From: Putridiphycobacter sp965367695
GTDB taxonomy: Bacteria > Bacteroidota > Bacteroidia > Flavobacteriales_D > Crocinitomicaceae
Assembly (NCBI GenBank): GCA_965367695.1
Contig: CBDUKB010000118.1
Location: 1-9,053, forward strand
Length of the DNA stretch: 9,053 bases
Direction: 5' to 3'
Shown piece by piece: positions 8,045-9,053 of the stretch. Positions within the stretch are counted from its first letter, which is position 1. Every line of letters begins with the position of its first letter. The position numbers and the translations under genes are program-made. The notes under the pieces were generated by a model. The model was not told the origin of the DNA. It saw nothing but the letters and a program-made list of their open reading frames with translations, and made no database searches.

Positions 8045-9053
8045 ATTATTATTTCTTCAAAATATGGATTATGAATTTGTCGGACCTATGTATGTTTCGG
8101 CAATGGTTAAAAAACATGGCCATGAATGTGACTTAGCTATTGGGCAACATTTAAAAGATTTTGAACAAATAGTAGCCGATTTTAAACCTGATATAATTGG
8201 CTTTTCTGTAATGAGTGGTAGTCATAATTGGGGTAAAAGAATTGCGCTTCAATTAAAGGAGAAATACAATGTCACCACGCTTTTTGGTGGCGCCCACCCC
8301 ACTTTTTTTCCCGCCTTTATAAAAGAAGAAGGCGTAGATTATATGATAAGGGGTGAAGGAGAAGAGTCTATGCTTGAAGTGCTAGATGCCATAGATAAGC
8401 ACAAAACTTTTAAGCATGTTCCGAACCTATCTTATATAGATGCAGAAGGCGAAGTAAAACATAATGCATTGAGGAACTTGAGAAAAGACATGGATGAATA
8501 CCCTTTTCCAGACCGTCAGTTATACCATGTACTCGACAAGCATCAACACCGCCAAGTTAGAAATGTAATTACTTCAAGAGGTTGTCCATTTCATTGTTCT
8601 TTTTGTTTTGAAGACGCCATGCGCGACCTCTATAAAGGGAAAGGTAAGTATGTTAGAATCAGAGAAATTGACAAAGTTATTGAGGAGTGCATTGCATTAA
8701 AACAAAACAGCCCTGTAGAAGTAATTTACTTCGCAGATGATGTTTTTGGAATGAATCGTTCTTGGCTTTATGAATTTTTAGAACGTTATAAAAAGGAGGT
8801 TAATTTACCTTTTATTTGTTTGGTTCGGGCCGATTTAGTTGCTGCAGACCGTGACTATGCATTCAATTTAGCCAAAGGTGGCTGCCAATCTGTTTTTTTT
8901 GGCGTTGAATCGGGAAATGAAGATTTAAGGAACCAAGTTTTAAAAAAACAACTAGACGATCAGCAAATTATTGAAGCGGCCAATCTTTTACACGAAGCAG
9001 GGATTACTTTTAGAACTTATAATATGGTTGTCTATAGTTTGGTTGGGTTCTAT
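8037..9053 (+). CDS. B12-binding-type radical SAM protein, 3' end beyond window
   Basis: The first 339 codons of a cobalamin-dependent-type radical SAM protein; the frame is still open at the right edge. The ATG at 8037 lies eight bases inside the GT87 gene and gives a natural first strand, MAKLLFLQNMDYEFVGPMYV. The B12-type domain is well kept: DIIGFSVMSGSHNWG, FGGAHP (83-88) and RGEGEES (105-111). The radical SAM motif is RGCPFHCSFC (C183, C187, C190), followed by YFADDVFGMN and FFGVESGNEDL. The DDVF element after the cluster matches the radical SAM gene at 2925, while the enzyme at 5406 has DQTF, so this protein looks closer to the 2925 enzyme. Only the barrel end and C-terminal tail are missing. 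It probably catalyses a radical modification, often methylation, in the same pathway; the substrate is unknown. Confidence 0.9.
   Translation, partial: MAKLLFLQNMDYEFVGPMYVSAMVKKHGHECDLAIGQHLKDFEQIVADFKPDIIGFSVMSGSHNWGKRIALQLKEKYNVTTLFGGAHPTFFPAFIKEEGVDYMIRGEGEESMLEVLDAIDKHKTFKHVPNLSYIDAEGEVKHNALRNLRKDMDEYPFPDRQLYHVLDKHQHRQVRNVITSRGCPFHCSFCFEDAMRDLYKGKGKYVRIREIDKVIEECIALKQNSPVEVIYFADDVFGMNRSWLYEFLERYKKEVNLPFICLVRADLVAADRDYAFNLAKGGCQSVFFGVESGNEDLRNQVLKKQLDDQQIIEAANLLHEAGITFRTYNMVVYSLVGFY

Overview
The window is a densely packed, low-GC stretch (roughly one third G+C by eye) with eight genes, all on the + strand. Neighbours overlap or sit within a few bases of each other. Start codons lack Shine-Dalgarno sequences and are preceded by A-rich tracts. 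Together with the protein types, this points to a Bacteroidota-like bacterium, possibly uncultivated; the phylum is an inference and a genus cannot be named.

Layout, left to right: the 3' part of a polysaccharide/lipid flippase (1-1080); a radical SAM protein with a reduced SPASM-like tail (1064-2143); a class I SAM-dependent methyltransferase (2149-2928); a B12-binding-type radical SAM protein (2925-4115) whose frame is cut by a TAA but continues to 4301; a family 9 (heptosyltransferase-like) glycosyltransferase (4298-5401); a second B12-type radical SAM protein with a degenerate N-terminal domain (5406-6809); a multi-spanning GT87/DUF2029 glycosyltransferase (6806-8044); and the 5' part of a third B12-type radical SAM protein (8037 to the right edge). 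There is no internal promoter, terminator, RNA gene, repeat array or mobile element that I can support, and no gene-free stretch over 300 bases. The block looks like the middle of one transcript that runs past both edges.

The mix suggests biosynthesis of a modified surface glycan or lipid-linked glycan. A cytoplasmic GT9 transferase and a membrane GT87 transferase would build the sugar part, the flippase would move a lipid-linked intermediate across the inner membrane, and four radical SAM enzymes plus a methyltransferase would decorate sugar, lipid or another building block by radical chemistry. The product cannot be read from the sequence.

The two points most worth following are the concentration of four different radical SAM enzymes in a glycosyltransferase operon, and the apparent nonsense codon in the first B12-type enzyme. 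The reading frame after that stop stays open for 61 codons with family-like sequence and ends in an ATGA overlap with the next gene.
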